From Lutimaribacter_A marinistellae (lineage in GTDB: Bacteria > Pseudomonadota > Alphaproteobacteria > Rhodobacterales > Rhodobacteraceae): a stretch of DNA of 64,000 nucleotides. A model generated the notes under the pieces. That model did not search any database. It worked only from the letters and a program-made list of their open reading frames with translations, and was not told the DNA's origin. Numbering within the stretch: the stretch's first letter is position 1; the number at the start of each line of letters is the position of its first letter. Positions 23,714 to 32,012 of the stretch are shown here, piece by piece. The DNA lies in NCBI RefSeq assembly GCF_042648365.1, contig NZ_JBHRXI010000001.1:1-64000 (forward strand), in the 5' to 3' direction. A program made the translations under genes and the position numbers.

Positions 23714-25809
23714 GACGGCTCCTTCTCCTGCCGGGTCAGCCATATGTTCCCCTTCGCGTCGATATCGGCCCGGAAATCGGCGCTTACCAATGTCGTCGTC
23801 TGTGGCTCTACGATGAGAGCCGGGCCAATAACCCGGTCGCCCGGTACCAGCGCGGCGCGCTCGAAAAGCCCGGCAGCGCGGCGCTCCCCGGTCAGGTCAC
23901 AGGTTATTTCACGGGTTTCCCGCGCGCTGACGCGGCGGGTCGGAATGGCCTCCGGTGCGCACTCATGTCCAATCACCGGGGTCGAAAGCGTGATGCCCCA
24001 GTTCAGGATCTCGATCTGCATGCCCGGAACCGGGCGGCTGAACTGGCGCCGATACTCGGTGTCAAAGGCTTCCTTCAGCCCGTCAAGGTCACCCGGCACC
24101 ATGGCCCGTGGTGGCAGTTCAATCTCGATCTCGTGGCCCTGACCATGATACCGCATGAAGGCTGCGCGCCTTTGCGTCAGCTCCGCATCCGGCGCCCCGG
24201 CCCTGACCACGCGTTCCGCCTCCGCCTCCATCTCGGTGAAAAAACCGTTGAGCGCATCAAGGCAAAGCGTTTCCAGCGTAGCATATCGCGACCGGACGAT
24301 CTCGAACGAGACCGGCGCATGTAGAAAGCCGATCGCGGACCCGACGCCGGGATCACGGGGGATGAGGATCCTGCGGATCCGCGCCCGGCGCCCGACCCGC
24401 GTAGCGTGCAGCGGCCCGTTGCCACCAAAGGCGATCATCACGCGGGTCGAAAGGTCCTTGCCGGACTCCACTGCGTGCATCCGACCGGCATTGGCCATGT
24501 TCTCGTCCACGATGTCGCTGACGGCAAAGGCCGCGTCGCGCGCATTCAGGCCAAGATTGTCACCGAGATCGGCTTTCAGGGCGGCTTCGGCAGCCTCCGG
24601 GCTTATCTGCAAGCGCCCTTCGGCGAACCGACCCGGTTCGATAAGGCCCAGCGCAATGTCGGCATCCGTCACCGTCGCACGCGTACCGCCCTTGCCGAAC
24701 GCCGCCGGTCCCGGCTCGGACCCGGCGCTTTGTGGGCCGATCTGCACCCGGCCGAGGCGGTCGACACAAGCGATCGACCCCCCGCCCGCGCCGATCTCGA
24801 TCATCTCGATCACCGGGATCCGGACCGGCATGCCGGAACCCTTGATGAAGCGTTCCGCGCGCGCGATCTCGAACCGGCGAGCCGTCTGGGGCCGCCCGGC
24901 ATCGATCATGCACAGCTTGGCCGTCGTCCCACCCATGTCAAAGGACAGCACGCTGTCCTCGCCGGTTTCCATTGCCATCCGGGCCGCGAGGATCGCGCCG
25001 CCAGCGGGGCCGGATTCGACCAGCCGGATGGGCAGGCGGGCAGCGGTCTCCAGCGTGGTCATGCCCCCGCCCGCCGTCATCAGCAGGACCGGGCACCGCA
25101 ATCCCTCTGCCCCGAACCGCGCCTCGAAATCCGCCAGGTAGCGCGCCATCAGCGGCTGGATATACGCGTTTGCAATCGTCGTGCACAGACGGTCGAATTC
25201 CCGGGCTTCGGGGCTGACCTCGTGACTGAGCGAGATCACGAGATCCGGCAACAGGTCCGCCAGCCGTTGCCGCAGCCGCCGCTCCTGCGCGGGGTTCGCA
25301 TAGGAATGAAGCAGGCAGATCGCCACCGCCTCCACCTGTGCTGCTTCGAGTCTCGCCGCAAGCGCCGCGATGGCACCCTCGTCCAGCGGTTTGCGCTCCT
25401 GCCCGAATGCGTCGATCCGGCCGCCGATGGTGAACGCAAGGTCGCGCGGCACGATCAGGTCCGGCTTGACGAGGTTGATGGCGTATTGCGCGTAGCGCCG
25501 TTCATAGGCGATCTCGAGGATATCCCGGAACCCTTCCGTCGTGATCGTCGCGACCCTGGCTCCACGCCGCTCGATCAGGGCATTGGTCGCAAGCGTCGTA
25601 CCGTGAATCTTGCCGGTCACCTGATCCCAGCGGGCACCGGCCGCATCCAGCACCCGCCGCGCCCCTTCGATTGCCCCAAGGGCGGGGGACCCGGTCGTGG
25701 TCGGCGTCTTGGCCGTGGCCAGCACCCGCAGGTCCCGCGACATGAGAACCGTGTCAGTGAATGTCCCGCCGATATCCGACGAAAGACGCAACCCGTCTGC
25801 ATGGGTCAT
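23710..25809 (-). CDS. hyuA: Hydantoinase A / oxoprolinase family subunit
   Basis: 699 residues with an ASKHA-type ATPase core: LRLSSDIGGTFTDTVL at the N-terminus (phosphate 1), TNALIERRGARVATITTEGF, and SFDMGGTTAKLCMID near 300. It supplies ATP-driven activation of the substrate ring for HyuB. It is the first gene of the five-gene operon. I see no strong ribosome-binding site before the ATG. No transporter or regulator lies in the operon, so uptake must be encoded elsewhere. Confidence 0.9.
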   Translation of the reverse strand: MTHADGLRLSSDIGGTFTDTVLMSRDLRVLATAKTPTTTGSPALGAIEGARRVLDAAGARWDQVTGKIHGTTLATNALIERRGARVATITTEGFRDILEIAYERRYAQYAINLVKPDLIVPRDLAFTIGGRIDAFGQERKPLDEGAIAALAARLEAAQVEAVAICLLHSYANPAQERRLRQRLADLLPDLVISLSHEVSPEAREFDRLCTTIANAYIQPLMARYLADFEARFGAEGLRCPVLLMTAGGGMTTLETAARLPIRLVESGPAGGAILAARMAMETGEDSVLSFDMGGTTAKLCMIDAGRPQTARRFEIARAERFIKGSGMPVRIPVIEMIEIGAGGGSIACVDRLGRVQIGPQSAGSEPGPAAFGKGGTRATVTDADIALGLIEPGRFAEGRLQISPEAAEAALKADLGDNLGLNARDAAFAVSDIVDENMANAGRMHAVESGKDLSTRVMIAFGGNGPLHATRVGRRARIRRILIPRDPGVGSAIGFLHAPVSFEIVRSRYATLETLCLDALNGFFTEMEAEAERVVRAGAPDAELTQRRAAFMRYHGQGHEIEIELPPRAMVPGDLDGLKEAFDTEYRRQFSRPVPGMQIEILNWGITLSTPVIGHECAPEAIPTRRVSARETREITCDLTGERRAAGLFERAALVPGDRVIGPALIVEPQTTTLVSADFRADIDAKGNIWLTRQEKEPS

Positions 25810-26141
25810 GGCTGTAACCGAAATGTAAGAAGGAAACGTAAGGCGCGATACAGGGACAAAGCACCCGGGGTCAGGCCACCAGGTCGCACCCCGTCGTCCG
25901 ACGCATCGTTGCGCTCATGTCAGAGCCGTATAGAGATATGTCGCGCGCAACTACCATGAACAAAGCTTTGCACGCGGATCCATCGCCCGGTCAAGCCTTG
26001 GTTGCGGTACGCGCCGGGCCTGAAACCCCGACCGAACCACCGCAACCGGAAAAAACTGACCCGCCGGCAAAGCGGCGGGCCATCGGCGTTGAAACCTTGC
26101 TGGGAACAGGCGCAGGGTCAGCCCGTGCACCATGGGTCGCG
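25810..26141. other. Intergenic region between hyuA and the ArsP-like permease gene
   Basis: About 330 bases between two minus-strand units. It contains the terminator at 26050-26079 for the permease transcript and must contain the hyuA promoter, for which I see no confident -35/-10 pair. No protein-coding reading frame here has a ribosome-binding site or recognisable product. Confidence 0.6.
26050..26079 (-). terminator. Intrinsic terminator of the arsR-permease transcript
   Basis: On the minus strand a perfect 7-bp GC stem (26079-26073 with 26066-26060) closes a 6-base loop and is followed within 4 bases by six consecutive Ts (26055-26050). It lies about 60 bases after the permease stop, the classic form of a rho-independent terminator. 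Confidence 0.85.
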
Positions 26142-27173
26142 TCAGATCATCTGGAACAGGATGCCCGACAGGATCGCACCCGCAACGCCCAGCCCCAGAT
26201 AGGTGGCAAAGACACGCGGTTTGACCAGCGACCAGACCGCCGCCATCGCCGGGATCGAACTGACCGCACCCGCGATCATGAAGGCCATCGCCGCGCCCGC
26301 GCTCATGCCCTGCTCCATCAGCCCGGCCAGAAGCGGCGGCGCGACATAGGAGTTCAGATAGGCCGGCATCCCGACCAGTGCCGCCGTCGCGATGGGCAGA
26401 ACACCCTCGCCGCCGACAACCGTCGCGATCAGGTCCGCCGGCACATAGGTGACCAGCAGGGCCTCCAGCACGTAGGCCAGCGCCAGCCATTTCAGCAGGA
26501 ACAGGCCGTTCGACAGGAACTCCGACCGGAACGTCTGACGCCGAGCAGGCTCGTTCCAGAACTTCCAATGCGGCTTGCCGTCCAGCTTGGGCCCACAGCC
26601 GCAGCATCCGGCGGGTTTGTAATTCTTGAGCGGATTGGCGAACGCGCCCTGCGACATCAGCGCCTTGACCATGAAGCCGCCGAACAGGCCCAGCGCCACA
26701 GCGGCCACGGCCTTGCCGATGGCAAAGGGCCAGCCCAGCGCGCCCGCCGTGATCAACAGCGTCGGCGGGTCGATCAGCGGAGAGCTCAGCCAGAAGGCCA
26801 TGACCGCCGACAGCGGCGCGCCCAGCGCCAGTAGACCGGCGATAAAGGGGATCACCTCGCAGGAACAGAACGGGGCCAGCCCGCCGAAAAGCGCCGCAAG
26901 CAGGATCATGCGTGTCTCGCGCCCCTCGAAAGCGCGCGCAACCATCACCTCGGCCCCGGTTGCCTTGAGATAGGCAAGAAGCAGAACGGCGAACAGGATG
27001 TATTGCCCCGTATGGGCCAGCGCCTTGGCAGCAAAGGTGATCGTGGCGCCAAGGTTCGCAGGGTCCAGCAGCGCCACCGCCGCAAGGATTACCACGATCA
27101 GCGCCCAGGGCGTTTTCAGGTATTCGGTCGCGCCACGCCAGGCCGATCCGGGGTTTTGTGTCAGATCAGCCAT
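26142..27173 (-). CDS. ArsP/DUF318-type permease
   Basis: 343 residues with about eight to ten membrane helices. The family motif GGLAPFCSCEVIPFIAGLLA near residue 100 contains a Cys-Ser-Cys, and a cytoplasmic loop carries AGCCGCGPKLDG near 190. The second half repeats the small-residue pattern (VGMPAYLNSYVAPPLLAGL). Characterised relatives export organoarsenicals. The upstream ArsR regulator, overlapping by 8 bases, supports metalloid efflux, but the substrate is inferred. A clear terminator follows. Confidence 0.8.
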   Translation of the reverse strand: MADLTQNPGSAWRGATEYLKTPWALIVVILAAVALLDPANLGATITFAAKALAHTGQYILFAVLLLAYLKATGAEVMVARAFEGRETRMILLAALFGGLAPFCSCEVIPFIAGLLALGAPLSAVMAFWLSSPLIDPPTLLITAGALGWPFAIGKAVAAVALGLFGGFMVKALMSQGAFANPLKNYKPAGCCGCGPKLDGKPHWKFWNEPARRQTFRSEFLSNGLFLLKWLALAYVLEALLVTYVPADLIATVVGGEGVLPIATAALVGMPAYLNSYVAPPLLAGLMEQGMSAGAAMAFMIAGAVSSIPAMAAVWSLVKPRVFATYLGLGVAGAILSGILFQMI

Positions 27174-27474
27174 CGTTCGCTGCCTTTCGTGTCGTCTCCG
27201 CGCAGCATTCGCTCAGGATGAACTGCGCCAATTCCCTCAACTGCTCGAAACAGGCCCGGTTGATCGTGCTGCGCCCGACCTTTTCCTGCGTCACCAGCCC
27301 GCCGCCGGCCAGCGACTTGAGGTGATGCGCCAGCGTCGATGGCGCGATGCCGGTGCGCTCCTGTATCTCGCCCACCGTCAGGCCGGGCTCGCCCGCACGT
27401 ACCAGCGCCTTCAGCACCTGCAGGCGCGCTTCGGATCCCATGGCCGCAAAACCGGCCGATTCCCGTTCGAGCAT
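27166..27474 (-). CDS. arsR: ArsR-family winged-helix repressor
   Basis: 102 residues. The winged helix includes EARLQVLKALVRAGEPGLTV and GIAPSTLAHHLKSLAGGGLV. The C-terminus ends SECCAETTRKAANDG with a vicinal Cys pair that could bind As(III), although ArsR proteins place sensing cysteines in several positions. It overlaps the permease gene and has an AGGAG site at its start. An imperfect palindrome just upstream (27491-27506) is the likely operator. Confidence 0.88.
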   Translation of the reverse strand: MLERESAGFAAMGSEARLQVLKALVRAGEPGLTVGEIQERTGIAPSTLAHHLKSLAGGGLVTQEKVGRSTINRACFEQLRELAQFILSECCAETTRKAANDG

Positions 27475-27490
27475 CTTGCACTCCTATTAA

Positions 27491-27506
27491 AACTACAAAA
27501 CTAGTT
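27491..27506. promoter_or_regulatory. Putative ArsR operator
   Basis: AACTA-N6-TAGTT, an inverted repeat that extends as TA-x-AACTA...TAGTT-x-TA, lies in an AT-rich stretch 17 bases before the arsR start. ArsR-family repressors bind such AT-rich dyads over their own promoter. Confidence 0.5.
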
Positions 27507-27540
27507 ATATCGAATCATTGTGCCTCGCAACCCCTGAATC

Positions 27541-27572
27541 GTAAGTCCAGATTGCCAGCGCCATAGGACCAG
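27541..27572. promoter_or_regulatory. Putative TauR site upstream of tauR (inverted CTGGAC-type repeats)
   Basis: On the minus strand CTGGACTTAC (27550-27541) and the weaker CTGGTCCTAT (27572-27563) form a direct repeat with a 22-base period, ending 15 bases before the tauR start. CTGGACYTAA direct repeats are what I recall as the TauR recognition pattern in Rhodobacter capsulatus. The position suggests autoregulation. Confidence 0.5.
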
Positions 27573-27586
27573 CGTAACCTGCGCGG

Positions 27587-29062
27587 ATGGCAATCGCGGT
27601 CGATACGTTCTTTCTCAAGCCCGACGCACAGGGCACCTTGCAGGCGCAGATCCAGCAAATGATCGCCGAGGGGATCCTGTCGGGCCGCTTCCACACGGGA
27701 GAGAAGCTGCCCTCCTCGCGCAAGCTTGCCGCCCATCTGGGGGTCAGCCGCATCACCGTGACGCTCGCCTATACCGAGCTTCTGGCCAATGATTACCTCA
27801 CCTCGCGCGGGCGGTCGGGCTATTTCGTGTCCGAAAACGCCCCCGTCCCACCCAGCTACACCCCGACCCCCGCGCGCGGGGAAACCATCGACTGGTCGCG
27901 CGCTATTGCCCGACGGTTCACCGGGGGGGACGTGCTGCACAAGCCCGCCGACTGGCGCAGCTACCGCTACCCGTTCATCTACGGCCAGGCCGATCCCGAC
28001 CTGTTCGACCATGCCAACTGGCGCCTGTGTGCCGTCCGCGCCCTGGGGCAAAAGGATTTCGCGTCGCTCACCGCCGATTACGTCGATCAGGACGATCCGC
28101 TGCTGGTCGAGTTCATCGCTCGCAATACCCTGCCCCGCCGCGGCATCACCGCCCGCCCCGAAGAGATCCTGATCACGCTCGGCGCCCAGAACGCGCTATG
28201 GCTCGCCGCGCGCGTCCTGCTCAATCGACGCCGCAAGGCCGCGATCGAGGATCCATGCTATTACGCGCTGCGCGAATTGCTGCTGCAATCCAACGGAAAT
28301 GTTGCCGCCCTGCGCGTCGACCAGGACGGGTTGCCGCCCGAGACGATCCCCGACGATACCGACGTGATCTTTACCACGCCCAGCCACCAGTCGCCCACCA
28401 CCGCCACGATGCCGGGCTGGCGACGCATGGCCCTGCTCGACCGCGCCCGCGAGATCGACGCAATGATCGTCGAGGACGATTACGAGTTCGAGATGTCCTT
28501 TCTCCGTGCTCCCTCCCCTGCATTGAAATCGCTTGATGGCGATGGTCGCGTGATCTACGTGGGCAGCTTCTCGAAATCGCTCTTCCCGGGTCTGCGCCTG
28601 GGGTACATGGTCGGGTCCGAACCGTTCATCCGCGAGGCCCGCGCCCTGCGCTCGCTGGTGCTGCGGCATCCCCCCGGCCACATCCAGCGCACCGCGGCCT
28701 ACTTCCTGTCGCTCGGCCATTACGACGCGCAGATCCGCCGCATGTCGGCCACCCTGATGAAACGCCGCCACGCGATGGAGGCGGCCATCGCCGGGCACGG
28801 GCTGACCATCGCGGGGGGTGGCGTCTTCGGCGGGTCGTCACTGTGGATGCGCGCGCCCGAGGGCATCGACTGCGGCCGCCTCGCGCACGGGTTGCGTGCC
28901 GACAGCGTTCATATCGAACCGGGCGAGGCGTTCTTCTCAGGCCCTGACCGGCCGCGGAACTTCTATCGCCTGGGCTATTCGTCCATCCATGCCGACCGCA
29001 TCCCGCAAGGGATCGAACGGATCGCGCGCGCCATAAGCCGCGAACAATCCGTCTGGACGTAA
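27587..29062 (+). CDS. tauR: MocR-type GntR regulator of taurine utilisation (TauR-like)
   Basis: 491 residues. The N-terminal GntR winged helix (about 10-85) includes GEKLPSSRKLAAHLGVSRIT. It is joined to an aminotransferase-like domain with PLP lysine motif VGSFSKSLFPGLRLGYMVG near residue 330. The domain plan is shared by TauR, PdxR and GabR. The call TauR rests on the adjacent xsc gene and on CTGGAC-type direct repeats before both tauR and xsc. The second repeat pair overlaps the tauR stop codon. In R. capsulatus TauR activates taurine genes. Confidence 0.82.
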   Translation: MAIAVDTFFLKPDAQGTLQAQIQQMIAEGILSGRFHTGEKLPSSRKLAAHLGVSRITVTLAYTELLANDYLTSRGRSGYFVSENAPVPPSYTPTPARGETIDWSRAIARRFTGGDVLHKPADWRSYRYPFIYGQADPDLFDHANWRLCAVRALGQKDFASLTADYVDQDDPLLVEFIARNTLPRRGITARPEEILITLGAQNALWLAARVLLNRRRKAAIEDPCYYALRELLLQSNGNVAALRVDQDGLPPETIPDDTDVIFTTPSHQSPTTATMPGWRRMALLDRAREIDAMIVEDDYEFEMSFLRAPSPALKSLDGDGRVIYVGSFSKSLFPGLRLGYMVGSEPFIREARALRSLVLRHPPGHIQRTAAYFLSLGHYDAQIRRMSATLMKRRHAMEAAIAGHGLTIAGGGVFGGSSLWMRAPEGIDCGRLAHGLRADSVHIEPGEAFFSGPDRPRNFYRLGYSSIHADRIPQGIERIARAISREQSVWT

Positions 29063-29085
29063 GCGGACGAGAGATCTGGACCTAA
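29053..29085 (+). promoter_or_regulatory. Putative TauR-binding direct repeats upstream of xsc
   Basis: CTGGACGTAA (29053-29062) and CTGGACCTAA (29076-29085) repeat with a 23-base period, about two helical turns apart. They lie 87 bases before the xsc ATG. They match the CTGGACYTAA pattern I recall for TauR. The first repeat contains the tauR stop codon. Confidence 0.7.
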
Positions 29086-29171
29086 CCGCGCGGGGGGCGA
29101 TGCCGCTACATCACCACTGAGAAAGCCGGCACATCCCGGCGCGCCCCTGTTTCCCGGATGGAGTGACCCGC

Positions 29172-30950
29172 ATGAAGATGACGACCGAAGAGGCATTTGT
29201 AAAAACCCTGCAAATGCATGGTATCGAACATGTATTCGGCATCATCGGCTCGGCCATGATGCCGATCTCGGACCTGTTTCCACAGGCCGGGATCACCTTT
29301 TGGGACTGCGCGCACGAAGGCTCCGGCGGCATGATGGCCGACGGGTTCACCCGCGCGTCGGGCAAGATGAGCATGATGATCGCCCAGAACGGCCCCGGCA
29401 TCACCAATTTCGTCACCGCCGTGAAAACCGCCTACTGGAACCACACCCCGCTTCTGCTGGTGACACCGCAGGCCGCCAACAAATCCATCGGCCAAGGCGG
29501 CTTCCAGGAGGTCGAGCAGATGAAACTGTTCGAGGACATGGTCGCCTACCAGGAAGAGGTGCGCGACCCCTCGCGCGTGGCCGAGGTGCTGAACCGGGTG
29601 ATCCTAAACGCCCGGCGCGCCAGCGCCCCCGCACAGATCAACATGCCGCGCGATTTCTGGACGCAGGTGATCGATATCGACCTGCCCTCGGTGGTCGAGT
29701 TCGAGCGCCCCGCAGGCGGCGAACAGGCGGTTACCGACGCCGCGCGCCTGCTGTCCGAGGCCCGGAACCCGGTCATTCTCAACGGCGCTGGGGTCGTGCT
29801 CGCCAATGGCGGGATCGACGCGTCAAAGGCGCTGGCCGAACGGCTCGATGCCCCGGTCTGCGTCGGCTACCAGCACAACGACGCCTTCCCCGGTTCGCAT
29901 CCGCTCTTCGCCGGACCGCTGGGCTATAACGGATCCAAGGCCGCGATGGAGTTGATAAGCGAGGCCGATGTCGTGCTGGCGCTCGGCACCCGCCTCAACC
30001 CGTTCTCGACCCTGCCGGGATACGGGCTCGACTATTGGCCGAAAGAGGCCAAGGTCATTCAGGTCGACATCAACCCCGACCGGATCGGCCTGACCAAGAA
30101 GGTCAGCGTCGGAATCGTCGGCGACGCGGCCAAGGTGGCCAAGGGAATCCTTGCCCAGCTCTCCGACACGGCCGGCGACGAAGGCCGCGATGCAAGACGC
30201 GCCCGGATCGCCGAGACCAAGTCTCGCTGGGCGCAGCAGCTTTCTTCGATGGACCACGAAGAGGACGATCCCGGCACGACCTGGAACGAGCGCGCGCGCG
30301 AGGCCAAGCCCGACTGGATGAGCCCCCGCATGGCGTGGCGCGCGATACAGGCGGCACTGCCGGAAGAGGCGATCATTTCCTCCGACATCGGCAACAACTG
30401 CGCCATTGGCAACGCCTACCCCTCGTTCGAGTCAGGCCGCAAATACCTTGCCCCGGGCCTGTTCGGTCCATGCGGCTACGGCCTGCCCGCCATCATCGGC
30501 GCCAAGATCGGCCGCCCCGACACACCCGTCGTGGGCTTTGCGGGTGACGGGGCATTCGGCATCTCCGTCAACGAATTGACGGCCATCGGCCGCGGCCCTT
30601 GGCCCGCGATCACGCAGGTCGTCTTCCGCAACTATCAATGGGGTGCGGAAAAGCGGAACTCGACGCTGTGGTATGACGACAATTTCGTCGGGACCGAGCT
30701 CGACACCGAGGTGTCATATGCAGGCATCGCCAAGGCTTGCGGCCTCAAGGGCGTCGTCGCGCACACGATGGAGGAACTGACCGACGCACTCGACACCGCG
30801 ATTCGCGAGCAGATGGAGAACGGCGTGACCACCCTGATCGAAGCGATGATCAACCAGGAGCTGGGCGAGCCGTTCCGCCGCGACGCGATGAAAAAGCCGG
30901 TTCAGGTGGCCGGGATCGACCCTGCGGACATGCGCCCGCAGGCGGTGTGA
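29172..30950 (+). CDS. xsc: Sulfoacetaldehyde acetyltransferase
   Basis: 592 residues from MKMTTEEAFVKTLQMHGIEH, the usual Xsc length, with GGAG nine bases before the ATG. It is a thiamine-diphosphate enzyme of the acetolactate synthase superfamily. The ThDP/Mg motif GDGAFGISVNELTAIGRGPW begins near residue 458 and continues to RNYQWG. Xsc converts sulfoacetaldehyde and phosphate into acetyl phosphate and sulfite, the desulfonation step of taurine, isethionate and sulfoacetate catabolism. Context (TauR before, Pta, TauE and SoeABC after) agrees closely. Confidence 0.94.
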   Translation: MKMTTEEAFVKTLQMHGIEHVFGIIGSAMMPISDLFPQAGITFWDCAHEGSGGMMADGFTRASGKMSMMIAQNGPGITNFVTAVKTAYWNHTPLLLVTPQAANKSIGQGGFQEVEQMKLFEDMVAYQEEVRDPSRVAEVLNRVILNARRASAPAQINMPRDFWTQVIDIDLPSVVEFERPAGGEQAVTDAARLLSEARNPVILNGAGVVLANGGIDASKALAERLDAPVCVGYQHNDAFPGSHPLFAGPLGYNGSKAAMELISEADVVLALGTRLNPFSTLPGYGLDYWPKEAKVIQVDINPDRIGLTKKVSVGIVGDAAKVAKGILAQLSDTAGDEGRDARRARIAETKSRWAQQLSSMDHEEDDPGTTWNERAREAKPDWMSPRMAWRAIQAALPEEAIISSDIGNNCAIGNAYPSFESGRKYLAPGLFGPCGYGLPAIIGAKIGRPDTPVVGFAGDGAFGISVNELTAIGRGPWPAITQVVFRNYQWGAEKRNSTLWYDDNFVGTELDTEVSYAGIAKACGLKGVVAHTMEELTDALDTAIREQMENGVTTLIEAMINQELGEPFRRDAMKKPVQVAGIDPADMRPQAV

Positions 30951-31120
30951 CCGGTGACGCAGGGAATCGGGCTGGCATGCGCCTTTGACATCCCGGCGTA
31001 CCCCGCTCTGCCGCTGCACGGCGGCGCGGGGCGCAACGGGCGTCGGCATGTCACCCCGATCACCGGCGACGCCATCGACAGCGCGCGCCGGTCCGGGCGC
31101 GCCCTGCCCGGCAATGCCGA

Positions 31121-31981
31121 TTACGAGTCGCTGCCCAGCGCGAGCGTCACCGCCGTGGCATTTACGATGTCATCGACCGTCGCGCCACGGCTCAGGTCGC
31201 AGACCGGCCGCCGGAACCCTTGCAGGATCGGGCCAAGCGCCTGCGCGCCTGCCAGCTCCTGCGCCAGCTTGTACGCGATGTTGCCCGAGTCGAGATCGGG
31301 AAAGATCAGGACATTCGCGTCGCCCGCCCCCATCCCCTTGGCCGCGGCGACCGCGGGGTTCAGCGCGGCATCGCCCTGCACAGGCCCGGTGAACCCGGTG
31401 GCCTCCGCCGCCGCCCGCACCCGCTCGACGCTGTCACCGGCACCCGAACTGCCGGTGGAAAACGACAGCAACGCCACCCGCGCCGCGCCCAGCAGCCTCT
31501 CCGCCGTGGCGGCCGAGGCCCGCGCGATCCCGGCCAGCCCCTCGGCGTCGGGCGCCACGTTCAGCCCGCAATCGGCAAAGACGAGCTCCCGCCCGTCGGG
31601 GAACCGCATCAGGAAAAAGGACGACGGCAGCGCCACCCCATCGGCCAGCCCGATACCGATGCTTGCGGCCTCGATCACCTTTTTCGTCGGCGCCACCGCG
31701 CCCGCGACCATCGCCTCGGCCTCGCCTGCGGCCACCATCGCGGCAGCGCGGAACAACGGCCGCGCCAGCATCCGGCGCGCAAGCGGCTCCTTCAACCCGC
31801 GCGCCGCGACCAGCGCCGCAACCTGTGCCTCGGTCACCTCGTCCGGTGCGACCGGCTCACAAAGCCCTTCGTGCGCCAGCCGCTCGGCGGCCTCGGCGAT
31901 GCGCGCATCCTCCATCTCGGGGAACACCACCCGCGCCCTGCGCTCCCGCGCAAGCTCCAGCGCCTTCTCCAATGCCGACAT
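31121..31981 (-). CDS. pta: Phosphate acetyltransferase
   Basis: 286 residues of the short Pta type, containing only the catalytic domain. Landmarks are RARVVFPEMEDARIAEAAER at the N-terminus, VAGAVAPTKKVIEAA near 90, SFSTGSSGAGDSVERV near 197 and GPILQGFRRPVCDLSRGAT near 250. It turns acetyl phosphate from Xsc into acetyl-CoA. The gene faces xsc convergently and is divergent from the citrate synthase gene across only 31 bases, so it is not co-transcribed with xsc as in many roseobacters. Confidence 0.93.
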   Translation of the reverse strand: MSALEKALELARERRARVVFPEMEDARIAEAAERLAHEGLCEPVAPDEVTEAQVAALVAARGLKEPLARRMLARPLFRAAAMVAAGEAEAMVAGAVAPTKKVIEAASIGIGLADGVALPSSFFLMRFPDGRELVFADCGLNVAPDAEGLAGIARASAATAERLLGAARVALLSFSTGSSGAGDSVERVRAAAEATGFTGPVQGDAALNPAVAAAKGMGAGDANVLIFPDLDSGNIAYKLAQELAGAQALGPILQGFRRPVCDLSRGATVDDIVNATAVTLALGSDS

Positions 31982-32012
31982 GCAACGTCCCTAACCCGAT
32001 CCGAAAGAGACA

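Noticed and set aside
24406..25959. A 517-codon plus-strand frame opposite hyuA
   Set aside because: HyuA has complete family motifs. The opposite protein is low-complexity Arg/His-rich sequence typical of GC shadow frames.
30954..31994. A 346-codon plus-strand frame over pta
   Set aside because: It is composed mostly of Ala, Ser and Arg, has no ribosome-binding site and is antisense to a clear Pta.
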